The notes below the pieces were generated by a model. The model was not told where the DNA came from, ran no database searches, and saw only the letters and a list, made by a program, of their open reading frames with translations. A DNA stretch of 44,396 bases, taken from JAJRRH01 sp047638815. GTDB lineage: Bacteria; Bacteroidota; Bacteroidia; Flavobacteriales_D; JABDKJ01. Where the stretch lies: contig JBLIMR010000018.1 of the NCBI GenBank assembly GCA_047638815.1, forward strand, positions 1 through 44,396. The letters are read 5' to 3'. The translations under genes were made by a program, and so were the position numbers. How positions within the stretch are numbered: the stretch's first letter is position 1; every line of letters starts with the position of its first letter. Of this stretch, positions 34,398-42,791 are shown in pieces.

Positions 34398-35741
34398 ATG
34401 TTGAATATTACAAATAATAGTATCGACAGATTTGTAAATCGTCAAAAGTACTCAGCCTTAAAATCGGTAGAGTCAATTACTTCTGGTAAGATTCTAAAGC
34501 GTTTATTAATTGGCAGTGTCCTAACCTTGATAATTATTTTACTACTACCATGGACTCAAAACATCCGAGCGCGTGGTGAAGTAACAACCCTCAATCCAAG
34601 TCAACGACCTCAGACTATTCATTCTGTTATTCCCGGTCGTATTGAAAAATGGTATGTTCAAGAAGGTGACCATGTGATGAAGGGTGATACCATTATGTTT
34701 ATCTCGGAAATTAAAGATAAGTTTTTCGATCCTCAATTACTTGATCGAACACAAGAGCAAATGGTCTCTAAAGAATTGTCAGTTAAATCCTACATTGAGA
34801 AAATCAAATCCTTGGGCAATCAAATAGATGCTTTGTCACAAACGAGCAAATTGAAAATTGAGCAATCTCGAAACAAAGTAATCCAATCCGGGCTAAAAAT
34901 CTCGAGTGATAGCATAAAATTTAAAGCCGCTATTCTTAATTTGAAAATTGCCCAAGATCAATATGATCGAATGATCGAACTGCAAAAAAAAGGTTTGAAG
35001 TCTTTGACTGATTTAGAGCAAAGAGAGCTCATAACACAAAAAGCTCAGGCCGAACGGTTATCTGCAGAAAATGATCTTTTGAGTAGTAGAAATGAGCTAA
35101 TCAATTCGAAAGTAGAACTAACGAGTATTCAAGCCCAATATTTAGATGACATCTCAAAAGCTGAGTCCAATAAGTTCTCTGCAATATCTGATATGTATGA
35201 CGCTGAAATGGTGGTAACGAAGTTGCAAAATGAGTTAATGAATTACGCTGTCCGTTCTGGCCATTACTATATTCTGGCACCGCAGAATGGATATATAACT
35301 CAAGCGATACAATCTGGACTTGGCGAAACGATAAAAGAAGGAGCTGAGATTATAAGCATTATGCCTTCCACATATGATTTGGCAGTTGCCATGTATGTAA
35401 ACCCTATAGATCTTCCATTGCTAAAAAAAGGCAACAAGGTTCGAATGCAATTTGATGGGTGGCCAGCCATTGTTTTTTCTGGATGGCCAAATACAAGTTA
35501 TGGCACTTATGGTGGTGAAGTTTTCGCAATTGACAACTTTATAAGCGATAATGGAAAGTATAGGGTATTGGTTGCTCAAGATCCAAACGATCATCCATGG
35601 CCAGATGCCATAAGAGTTGGTGCTGGGGCATCATCAATGACTTTGCTTAATGATGTCGCTATCGGCTATGAGATGTGGCGAAAAATCAATGGTTTTCCTC
35701 CTGACTATTATAGCCAGGAAAATGTTGATGCAAAAAAATAG
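34398..35741 (+). CDS. HlyD family adaptor of the exporter
   Basis: 447 residues, starting 1 base after the ABC gene stop. One membrane helix (about 34-51, LIGSVLTLIIILLLPW) is followed by a biotinyl-lipoyl half (VIPGRIEKWYVQEGDHVMKG, about 77-96), long coiled coils (about 112-285), the second lipoyl half (ILAPQNGYITQAIQSGLGET, about 293-312) and a beta-barrel region. This is the layout of a type I secretion membrane fusion protein that links the ABC exporter to TolC. Aromatic-rich C-terminal segments (FDGWPAIVFSGWP, near 351-363) are seen in this Bacteroidota group. Confidence 0.9.
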   Translation: MLNITNNSIDRFVNRQKYSALKSVESITSGKILKRLLIGSVLTLIIILLLPWTQNIRARGEVTTLNPSQRPQTIHSVIPGRIEKWYVQEGDHVMKGDTIMFISEIKDKFFDPQLLDRTQEQMVSKELSVKSYIEKIKSLGNQIDALSQTSKLKIEQSRNKVIQSGLKISSDSIKFKAAILNLKIAQDQYDRMIELQKKGLKSLTDLEQRELITQKAQAERLSAENDLLSSRNELINSKVELTSIQAQYLDDISKAESNKFSAISDMYDAEMVVTKLQNELMNYAVRSGHYYILAPQNGYITQAIQSGLGETIKEGAEIISIMPSTYDLAVAMYVNPIDLPLLKKGNKVRMQFDGWPAIVFSGWPNTSYGTYGGEVFAIDNFISDNGKYRVLVAQDPNDHPWPDAIRVGAGASSMTLLNDVAIGYEMWRKINGFPPDYYSQENVDAKK

Positions 35742-35761
35742 TAAAACTAGAAATAAAGAAT

Positions 35762-36151
35762 ATGAAATTTTGCAGTAGAAAATTAATCAAACCAGAAGAT
35801 TTAAATGCCAACAACACGCTCTTTGGAGGTAAACTTCTTGAATGGATTGATGAAGAGGCAGGAATCTATGCAATGACTAATTTGGAAAGCAGTAAGGTCG
35901 TTACCAAATACATGTCAGCCATAGATTTTAAAAATTCAGCAAGGCAAGGAGATGTAATAGAAATTGGGCTTGAGTTTATTGCTATTGGTACAACCTCAAT
36001 TTCATTCGCGTGTGAAGTTAGGAACCTATTCAGCAAGAAGTCCATTATTGAAATATCCAAGATAGTTTTCGTTCATGTCGATGAAAATGAAAATGCAAGT
36101 CCTCATGGAAAAACGGCCGAATACCTTTTGAAAAAAGCTTCGAACGCATGA
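35762..36151 (+). CDS. hotdog-fold acyl-CoA thioesterase
   Basis: 129 residues, YciA/acyl-CoA hydrolase type. The N-terminal active-site segment NANNTLFGGKLLEWIDEEAG carries the conserved N, GG and Asp30 of the family, followed by VTKYMSAIDFKNSARQGDVI and the strand IEISKIVFVHVDE. It would hydrolyse acyl-CoA to free acid in the cytoplasm. It lies inside the exporter operon, 20 bases after HlyD and with a 4-base ATGA overlap with TolC, so tight that shared regulation is likely. The overlap suggests a link to the exported compound, such as acyl-group metabolism, but this is inference. Confidence 0.88.
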   Translation: MKFCSRKLIKPEDLNANNTLFGGKLLEWIDEEAGIYAMTNLESSKVVTKYMSAIDFKNSARQGDVIEIGLEFIAIGTTSISFACEVRNLFSKKSIIEISKIVFVHVDENENASPHGKTAEYLLKKASNA

Positions 36152-37539
36152 GAATAAATTTTGTCATATTGTTAATGTCTTTTGGAATTCAGGCTGCTGC
36201 TAAGAATCAACCTCAGATAAGCTATGAAGCCTACATGGAAATGGTTGTAGAACATCACCCAATGAAGCGAATAGCAGATATTCAAGTGGAATATGGTGAA
36301 GCCGAAGTCTTAAAGGCCAAAGGCGCCTTCGATCCGAACATTCAAGGCAATTTTCAAGGTAAAGAGTTCGACAACTCACGATATTACAATCTCCTTCAAG
36401 GGGCTGTCAAAATCCCAACATGGGCGGGAGTAACTGTTCAGGGAGGATATGATCAAAACGATGGTGAGTTTATAAATGCGGAACGATTTACCCCAGAACA
36501 AGGCCTCATACATGCAGGTGTCACTATAGCTTTAGGTCAAGGCATGTTCATAGATAAAAGAAGAGCTGAATTTCGCAAAGCACTTTTAGCTAAAGATATG
36601 GCTGTAGAGGAGAGAAAATTAATCTTGAATCAACTTTTGTTCGATGCTGGATCTGCCTATTGGTATTGGTTTGAAAAACATCATTCAGAAGCAGTTTACA
36701 TGGAAGCTGTGGCCATAGCCGCACAAAGACTTGAAGGTGTTCGACAATCCGCCATGCTTGGAGATCGGCCATATATAGATACACTTGAAACCAGCATACA
36801 ATTGCAAACCCGAACGTTACAGTTACAAAAAGCTAATTTGGAGGTGCGGAATGCAGCTGCGCTGTTGTCGATATATCTATGGCTTGAAGGAGAATTGCCA
36901 ATGACAATTAACCCTCAGAGCGTCCCTTCCCCACTCGACCTGATAAGCCCTTCGCCAGTTGATTTATCAATTTTGGCAAACATCAATGAACGTATTGCTG
37001 CTCATCCTATATTGATAAATAAGGCGCTCGAAATAAATCAAACTGAAATAGATCAAAGGTGGAAACGTGAACAACTTAAACCTAATCTTGACTTAAAATA
37101 CAATGCTCTTAGTGAGCCCACAGGGAACTCTGAAATAGCCAATTTCAATAGTAATGATTACACAGTGGGCGTATCTTTTAGCATGCCAATTTTACTCAGA
37201 AAAGAACGTGCCTCTATCAGAATGGCTGAGTACAAAGTAGAATCCCAAGAGATGAAAATTTCCATTGAGCGACAAGAATTATGGTTTAAAACTCGCGCCT
37301 CTTTTAATGAATGGGATAATGTTAATCAACAATTGCAAATATTCGAAAATACCGTTCAGGATTATGAATCGCTGCTAAATGGAGAAACTGAGTTATTTCA
37401 AATAGGTGAAAGCTCGATATTCTTATTGAATAGTAGGGAGTCCAACTTTTTAAAGGCCAAAGTGCAACTAATTGAACTTTTATCGAGGAATAAAATGGCA
37501 GAATTAAAAACACTTTATTCATTAGCAGACTTAAATTAA
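36148..37539 (+). CDS. TolC family outer-membrane protein
   Basis: 463 residues with a signal peptide (about 1-19, ending AAAK). Two helical repeats of the outer-membrane efflux protein family are visible: ILNQLLFDAGSAYWYWFEKH (about 153-172) and a parallel segment near 380-440. Each is preceded by strand segments (IKVPTWAGVT-like near 90 and GVSFSMPILLRKERA near 345-359). It should form the trimeric duct of the exporter. It overlaps the thioesterase by 4 bases and is the fourth gene of the operon. Confidence 0.88.
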   Translation: MRINFVILLMSFGIQAAAKNQPQISYEAYMEMVVEHHPMKRIADIQVEYGEAEVLKAKGAFDPNIQGNFQGKEFDNSRYYNLLQGAVKIPTWAGVTVQGGYDQNDGEFINAERFTPEQGLIHAGVTIALGQGMFIDKRRAEFRKALLAKDMAVEERKLILNQLLFDAGSAYWYWFEKHHSEAVYMEAVAIAAQRLEGVRQSAMLGDRPYIDTLETSIQLQTRTLQLQKANLEVRNAAALLSIYLWLEGELPMTINPQSVPSPLDLISPSPVDLSILANINERIAAHPILINKALEINQTEIDQRWKREQLKPNLDLKYNALSEPTGNSEIANFNSNDYTVGVSFSMPILLRKERASIRMAEYKVESQEMKISIERQELWFKTRASFNEWDNVNQQLQIFENTVQDYESLLNGETELFQIGESSIFLLNSRESNFLKAKVQLIELLSRNKMAELKTLYSLADLN

Positions 37540-37544
37540 TAATT

Positions 37545-37859
37545 ATGATATTTCTTAGAATTTCTTGTAAAAATGAATCAATAGTTGAGCAAATTGGGAA
37601 TATGTTACTCAAAGAAAAACTGATAATTGATGTTAACATTCACCGTAACATTGAACGTATGGTATATGCCAATGATGTCCATCAAAAAGAAAGTGTCACC
37701 CTGCTAACATCCAAAACGAAGGGACTATTATTTAGTAAAATTGATGAAAGCATACGAGCGCAATTTCCCAATGAAAACTTAGAAATATACTCCATTCCCA
37801 TTGTGCATATGGACTGGGAAGACATGAAACACATTAAAGAAGACGTACAAGGAGTGTAA
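37545..37859 (+). CDS. CutA1-like protein
   Basis: 104 residues. The arrangement strand-helix-strand-strand-strand-helix-strand matches the CutA1 trimeric fold: MIFLRISCKNESIVEQIGNM, then KLIIDVNIHRNIERMVYAND, then VTLLTSKTKGLLFSKIDESI, and IYSIPIVHMDWEDMKHIKED at the end. CutA1 is a small ferredoxin-like trimer tied to divalent-metal tolerance, although its role is debated. The usual tryptophan-bearing WxGxI and the metal-ligating histidines are altered, so this is a divergent member. It follows TolC after 5 bases, inside the exporter operon. Confidence 0.6.
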   Translation: MIFLRISCKNESIVEQIGNMLLKEKLIIDVNIHRNIERMVYANDVHQKESVTLLTSKTKGLLFSKIDESIRAQFPNENLEIYSIPIVHMDWEDMKHIKEDVQGV

Positions 37860-37894
37860 AAGACATTTTTGAAGGTCAAAAACTTAGAATTAAA

Positions 37895-39175
37895 ATGAAA
37901 TCAATCATGAAAAATCCAATTAGCAGTTTAATCCTTTTTTTCAGCTTCCTTATTTTACCCCAAATAGGCGCGGCACAAATAAATGGTCAGGTCTTTTCGA
38001 ATAGTATTCGCTCAGAGGCAACTATTTTACTTCAAGATGGAGATTTTTTGTTGAGACAAGGAAGGCATCAAGAAGCTTTAATTCAATATACAAATGCTAT
38101 AAATATGGACGTTGGATTTGCTGATTCGTACATGAAGCGTGCACGTATGTTTCAACTAATTGGTCAATATTCTGAGGCCGAGAGAGACTATAATAGAGCC
38201 ATTTTAATTAATCCTTATTCGGAATTTGTGTTCAACCAAAGAGCTGCAATGCGATTAATTTCGAGCGATTACATAGGCGCGATTGAAGACAATAATCGTC
38301 TGTTGTCCCTTAACCCTAGTAACGATCTCGTGCGATCCAATAAGGTTGATGTATACATAGAAATGGGGGAATATGACAAGGCTCTTTCCGTACTAGACAC
38401 TCTGATTGCCAACGGTTTTGAGCTAGAACATGATTTCGAAAAACAAGCTTTGGTTCTATTCATGGACAATGATCTTCCTGCCGCTATGGAAAGTGTGGAT
38501 ATGGCTCTTGAAGCCAATCCATATTCCTCTATCGCGAATGATGTAAAGGGCCTTTTACTTATGAAGCAAGACCAATATGATGAGGCTATTGAGTATTTCA
38601 CTCAAGCGATTGACTTTAATGCGCAATTCTCTCTTGCCTATTACAACCGTGCCGTTGCCTATAAGCATCTTGGTAAAAATGATTTGGCCATGAACGATCT
38701 TAACCAAGCCATTTCTATTAGTTCAGACCTCCCCCATGTCTATTTTGCAAGAGCCATTGTAAAAAAGAACCTTGGTGATTTCGATGGCGCCATCAGTGAT
38801 TACGAAACAGCTCAATTCAATGACAGTAAATATTCCAAGGCGTTATTCAATAAAGCTTACACGTACAAATTGATGGGTGACTTCACAAATGCCATGGAAG
38901 ATGCCAATGAAATTCTTGGTGTTGATGATGACAATCAGGAAGCATGGAATCTGAAAGGCAATATTCATATTCTATTTGGTCAATATTATGAAGCAATAAG
39001 TGCGTTTGACGAAGCCATTAGTATTGATCCTAACTACGGAGAAGCATTTCATAACAGAGGATTAGCATTTCAAATGAGTTATCGGCCGATTCAAGCTTGT
39101 CTTGATTTCCAAAAGGCGTATGAGTTAAATCATATGTCAAGTAAGGAGATGATTCAATATTTCTGTGGGTTTTAG
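37895..39175 (+). CDS. secreted TPR repeat protein
   Basis: 426 residues with a signal peptide (about 1-29, ending IGAAQ). The mature part is a run of about ten tetratricopeptide repeats with the usual spacing (ATILLQDGDFLLRQG, RHQEALIQYTNAINMD, GQYSEAERDYNRAI, GEYDKALSVLD, DQYDEAIEYFTQAI, GKNDLAMNDLNQAI, GDFDGAISDYETAQ, GDFTNAMEDAN, GQYYEAISAFDEAI). TPR arrays bind peptides or proteins. It lies 35 bases after the CutA1-like gene and is probably the last gene of the exporter operon; a periplasmic assembly role for the exporter is possible but unproven. Confidence 0.85.
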   Translation: MKSIMKNPISSLILFFSFLILPQIGAAQINGQVFSNSIRSEATILLQDGDFLLRQGRHQEALIQYTNAINMDVGFADSYMKRARMFQLIGQYSEAERDYNRAILINPYSEFVFNQRAAMRLISSDYIGAIEDNNRLLSLNPSNDLVRSNKVDVYIEMGEYDKALSVLDTLIANGFELEHDFEKQALVLFMDNDLPAAMESVDMALEANPYSSIANDVKGLLLMKQDQYDEAIEYFTQAIDFNAQFSLAYYNRAVAYKHLGKNDLAMNDLNQAISISSDLPHVYFARAIVKKNLGDFDGAISDYETAQFNDSKYSKALFNKAYTYKLMGDFTNAMEDANEILGVDDDNQEAWNLKGNIHILFGQYYEAISAFDEAISIDPNYGEAFHNRGLAFQMSYRPIQACLDFQKAYELNHMSSKEMIQYFCGF

Positions 39176-39289
39176 CATTTATCGCTTATCGCTATTTAAT
39201 GCTATTCAAATGTAGAGGCAAAGTCATATACGATCCAAAATATGTATAAAAAAAGTTATTCCGCGCACAATAATCTCTTGATTTTCACC

Positions 39290-39320
39290 TTGTATGTTGA
39301 AGCAAACTTTATTATTTTCG
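39290..39320 (+). promoter_or_regulatory. promoter of the dikinase-like gene
   Basis: TTG (39290-39292), a 20-base spacer and TATTTTCG (39313-39320, one mismatch) end 4 bases before the ATG at 39325, so the mRNA may be leaderless. Confidence 0.45.
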
Positions 39321-39324
39321 TTTA

Positions 39325-41856
39325 ATGTTTCAAACTAAGCATCTATTCTGTGGAAAAGATGATTTCCGCCTATTCATATCAGTGATACTGATGTGTTTAA
39401 GCACGCTTACGTTCTTGGCACAAGAAGTGGATATCCTTGACTACTCAACTGATATCAATGGACAAGTACTTTTAGAAATAGATTCAGATCCTGAGAATTA
39501 CTATATTCTTAATGTAAGACATCAACCTAGTGGGGATTTTGTGCATTCATCATCAATGACTTTAGGACAAACAGGTTCAACAATAATAACTGAGTCATTA
39601 GAGGCATACCCCATTGATCATTACCAAATATTAGAATATTCAATTGCTAATCCTCACGATACTGATGGAGATGGCGAAGACGATATTGTTGAATTCAACA
39701 ATATGCCCACCCAAAGCCCTCTAAATTCTTCTGTTCCCATCGACTTTGAGAATGGTGTATTGTCCGTAAATAGTTTAATCCAATTCAAAGAAATTTCATT
39801 AGCTGGTGTTGAAGTGCCGTGGGCTGAATTTTTAAATGATAGAGAATTTGTAAAGTTTGCAATTGTTGATGTATGTTCTGACAACCCAAGAGTGTACTTT
39901 GTCAATAGCGAAACGCACTTCCAACATTCTTCATTTATGAATGCTGTGGGAATCGATTGGAATGTAGAAGATGTGCAACGGGGTGAAATTATATATTATC
40001 CTACGGTTGTCTCGAACAACGGAACATTGGGTGTTTTTAGTTTTGCCTATAGCGAAGGATATGGAAGACCATTTGAGATCGTTCAAAAAACTCTTGAAGC
40101 ATTGGCAGCCAACATGCCCTTTATAAAAAATAATCTATCCTTTTTTGTGACTGGTAATTCTGAAGAGGAGTATGAACTTGATCAAGAACTTTACGAGCAT
40201 TCAAGGGTGCCGGTTCTATTAGAAGCTGAGGTATATGAAGACATTGATTACCTCGCGATCAATGTTGAGGAGGGATATGGATTATTGCGTGTAATGGATT
40301 TGGAAGACATACCAAGTTCGCGTGATATAGTTATTTATGAATCATTGCCTAATCACATGCCAAGGGTTGGCGGAATCATAACTTCCTTTATTCAAACGCC
40401 ACTTTCTCATGTTAACTTAAGGGCTATTCAAGACAACTTACCGAATGCTTTTATCCGAGATCCACTATTGGTAGACGCCATCGCAAATTTAGTTGGCCAA
40501 TATGTATACTTCCGTGCGGATCAGGATGGATATACGATAAGAGAGGCTACTATTGAAGAAGTAAATGATTGGTATGAAGATATTCGTCCAGAGCATGTCC
40601 AGATACCTGCGCTGAACTTATCATACACAGAGATTTTACCATTGGACGAAATAACCTTTGACATGTCTGATGGTTTTGGGGCCAAATGTGCGAATGTTGC
40701 CACCATGAGAACATTTGAATTTCCGATTGGTACAATTCCAGATGGATTTGGTATTCCTTTTTATTTTTATCAAGAATACATGGCGTTTAATGGCTTCTTT
40801 GGTCAAATAGAGTCTATGCTTGAAAACTCAGAGTTTCAAACTAATCTGGACACTAGAATTGCCCTTCTTGAGGCGTTAAGAAATAGCATCGAGAATGGGG
40901 TCATGCCACAATGGATGATGGATGAGTTGCAAACCATGCACGACTCTTTTCCGTTTGGGTCTTCCGTAAGATGTCGATCTAGTACTAATAATGAAGATTT
41001 GCCAGGTTTTAGTGGGGCTGGATTATATAGCTCCAAAACTCAACATCCAGATGAAGGTCATATCTCAAAGTCCATTAAGCAGGTATATGCTAGCATGTGG
41101 AACTTCCGAGCGCATGACGAACGAGATTATTACAGGGTTGACCAGTACGTTGCTTCTATGGGAATTCTATGTCACAGTAATTTTTCAGATGAGAAGGCTA
41201 ATGGTGTTGGAGTGAGTCTGGACCCTATCTATCAGACAGATGACACGTTTTACCTAAACACGCAATTAGGAGAAGATCTAGTGACAAATCCAAATGCCCT
41301 ATCAATACCAGAAGAGATACTATTGGACAGACTATCAGTGACCGAAGATGATTATGTCGTCATCCGAAACTCCAACCTGGTGCCCGCTGGGGAGTTGATC
41401 ATGAATGAAAATTACCTGGATCAAATAAGAAATTACCTTTCTGTTGTACATGATAAATTTGCAATCCTATATGACGCGGTCGGAAATGATAAATTTGCAA
41501 TGGACATCGAATATAAGATTACAAGTAATGATCAACTTCTGATTAAACAAGCTAGACCTTGGGCTGCATTCTGGGGTGATTTTAAGCCTATTACACCACC
41601 AATTATTGTTAATGGCACCGAAGTTTTACTTTTTCCCAACCCAACGAACGGATCTCTTTTTGTTAGATGTGCGTGCACTGCGGTTGATGTAAATGTTGTG
41701 AATCTATTTGGTCAAAAACTCATCGAAGAAACTGTTGATTTCACTGATCTTCAAGTACAAATTGAAACCAATGTTCTGGTTCCTGGTGTATATATCATCA
41801 ACGGAATTGATACAAATGGAAATATCTCCTTCTCGGAGAAGTTTATAAAAAAATAA
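39325..41856 (+). CDS. T9SS-exported glucan-water-dikinase-like / PEP-pyruvate-binding protein
   Basis: 843 residues. Signal peptide about 1-32; an unassigned region with a calcium-type DTDGDGEDD loop (112-120); a phosphohistidine-like swivelling domain with TPLSHVNLRA and His362 (about 325-405); an ATP-grasp domain (about 445-746); and a type A T9SS tail (LFPNPTNGSLFV, about 769-843). The ATP-grasp carries FGAKCANVATM (Lys454), VRCRSSTNNEDLPGFSGAG (Arg551), DIEY (Glu729) and KQARPW (Gln742, Arg744), the ATP-binding hallmarks of the PEP synthase group. The His-then-ATP order and the LSHVNLRA motif match plant glucan water dikinases; PEP synthase has the opposite order and no PEP-binding barrel follows. 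No carbohydrate-binding module is recognised. A substrate cannot be named. Confidence 0.85.
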   Translation: MFQTKHLFCGKDDFRLFISVILMCLSTLTFLAQEVDILDYSTDINGQVLLEIDSDPENYYILNVRHQPSGDFVHSSSMTLGQTGSTIITESLEAYPIDHYQILEYSIANPHDTDGDGEDDIVEFNNMPTQSPLNSSVPIDFENGVLSVNSLIQFKEISLAGVEVPWAEFLNDREFVKFAIVDVCSDNPRVYFVNSETHFQHSSFMNAVGIDWNVEDVQRGEIIYYPTVVSNNGTLGVFSFAYSEGYGRPFEIVQKTLEALAANMPFIKNNLSFFVTGNSEEEYELDQELYEHSRVPVLLEAEVYEDIDYLAINVEEGYGLLRVMDLEDIPSSRDIVIYESLPNHMPRVGGIITSFIQTPLSHVNLRAIQDNLPNAFIRDPLLVDAIANLVGQYVYFRADQDGYTIREATIEEVNDWYEDIRPEHVQIPALNLSYTEILPLDEITFDMSDGFGAKCANVATMRTFEFPIGTIPDGFGIPFYFYQEYMAFNGFFGQIESMLENSEFQTNLDTRIALLEALRNSIENGVMPQWMMDELQTMHDSFPFGSSVRCRSSTNNEDLPGFSGAGLYSSKTQHPDEGHISKSIKQVYASMWNFRAHDERDYYRVDQYVASMGILCHSNFSDEKANGVGVSLDPIYQTDDTFYLNTQLGEDLVTNPNALSIPEEILLDRLSVTEDDYVVIRNSNLVPAGELIMNENYLDQIRNYLSVVHDKFAILYDAVGNDKFAMDIEYKITSNDQLLIKQARPWAAFWGDFKPITPPIIVNGTEVLLFPNPTNGSLFVRCACTAVDVNVVNLFGQKLIEETVDFTDLQVQIETNVLVPGVYIINGIDTNGNISFSEKFIKK

Positions 41857-42200
41857 TGTCGTTATTTAAACCTATTATGGATAAAAAGAAACTCGCCCTT
41901 TACGATAAGATAATAAAGAAATGTCCCGAAGTTGAACGAGAAGGAAAAGTAACGCCATATGCGACAGCGAATGGCTATATGTTTACACTTATTAATAAGT
42001 CAGATGAACTAGGTATTCGCTTTTCCGAAGAAGTTCAAAAAAAATACATTAAAGTGCTTAAAACCAGCACCTTCAAATCATATGGTTCTATTCTAACGGG
42101 ATATGTATTGATTCCCGATAGCATATGGAAGGATGTTGAAGCTTTAACCAAATATATCAGGGAAGGTTATGATTTTGCGATGTCTTTAAAGCCTGAATAA
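41856..42200 (+). CDS. TfoX/YjbR-like small protein
   Basis: 114 residues. The stretch KVTPYATANGYMFTLINKSD, then LGIRFSEE, then TGYVLIPDSIWKD and ending AMSLKPE, fits the small TfoX N-terminal/YjbR-like domain family, whose roles are mostly unknown. The ATG at 41856 overlaps the preceding stop in TAATG, which implies coupled translation with the secreted dikinase-like gene; a second ATG at 41877 is possible. The coupling is surprising for a cytoplasmic protein. Confidence 0.6.
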   Translation: MSLFKPIMDKKKLALYDKIIKKCPEVEREGKVTPYATANGYMFTLINKSDELGIRFSEEVQKKYIKVLKTSTFKSYGSILTGYVLIPDSIWKDVEALTKYIREGYDFAMSLKPE

Positions 42201-42288
42201 CAATTCTTAACAGTTATTCAGAATTCTTTGGGGTCATTGCGCATCATTTACCATTATCTTTATGTCACAAAGTTAAATTGAAGTAGTC

Positions 42289-42774
42289 TTGAAGAGTCTT
42301 CTAGTTTTTCTGCTAGTATCAATTTTGTCTTGTTCCGATATATCTGCTCAAGAATTCAAAACAGTGAAAATTGATGCTGTTGAAAATATTCTGAGCAACC
42401 AAAATGACACCCTGTATGTTTTAAACTTCTGGGCTACTTGGTGCCAACCGTGCATTGAAGAATTACCCTACTTCGAAGTCATGCATGATAAATTCAAAAA
42501 TGACAAGGTTAAAATAATTCTTATAAGTCTGGACTTTTCAAATGTTATTGACACAAGGTTAAAGCCTTTTCTGGAGAAGAAAGAACTGAAATCTACGATA
42601 TGGTTGCTCGATGAGAAAAAAGCCAACGAGTATATTCCAAAAGTCGATGATCAATGGTCTGGGGCCATTCCCTTCACTGTTTTTAGTAGAGGGCAAGATG
42701 CTGTAAAAGACCGCAAAGAAGGAAAACTTACTCAAAATGAGTTGGAAGAATTGATTTCTTCTAAGCTGAACTAA
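42289..42774 (+). CDS. TlpA-like thioredoxin-fold protein, TTG start
   Basis: 161 residues. The frame has no ATG upstream: a TAA lies five codons before 42289, so the TTG at 42289 is the likely start. It is followed by a good signal peptide (LLVFLLVSILSCSDISA). The thioredoxin motif is intact (WATWCQPCIEELP, near 48-60), and strands and helices of a TlpA/ResA type follow. It should act in the periplasm as a thiol-disulfide protein, probably a reductant. A Cys at about 15 in the signal could also be a lipobox cysteine. Confidence 0.85.
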   Translation: MKSLLVFLLVSILSCSDISAQEFKTVKIDAVENILSNQNDTLYVLNFWATWCQPCIEELPYFEVMHDKFKNDKVKIILISLDFSNVIDTRLKPFLEKKELKSTIWLLDEKKANEYIPKVDDQWSGAIPFTVFSRGQDAVKDRKEGKLTQNELEELISSKLN

Positions 42775-42791
42775 ATTTAATTTAAATTGCT

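Noticed and set aside
32561..35741. Bacteriocin-type exporter with leader-peptide peptidase
   Set aside because: The ABC protein has no C39 peptidase domain and no double-glycine leader peptide gene was seen nearby.
39325..41856. Reading as PEP synthase or pyruvate phosphate dikinase
   Set aside because: The His domain precedes the ATP-grasp, and no C-terminal PEP-binding barrel is present, so the GWD-like order fits better.
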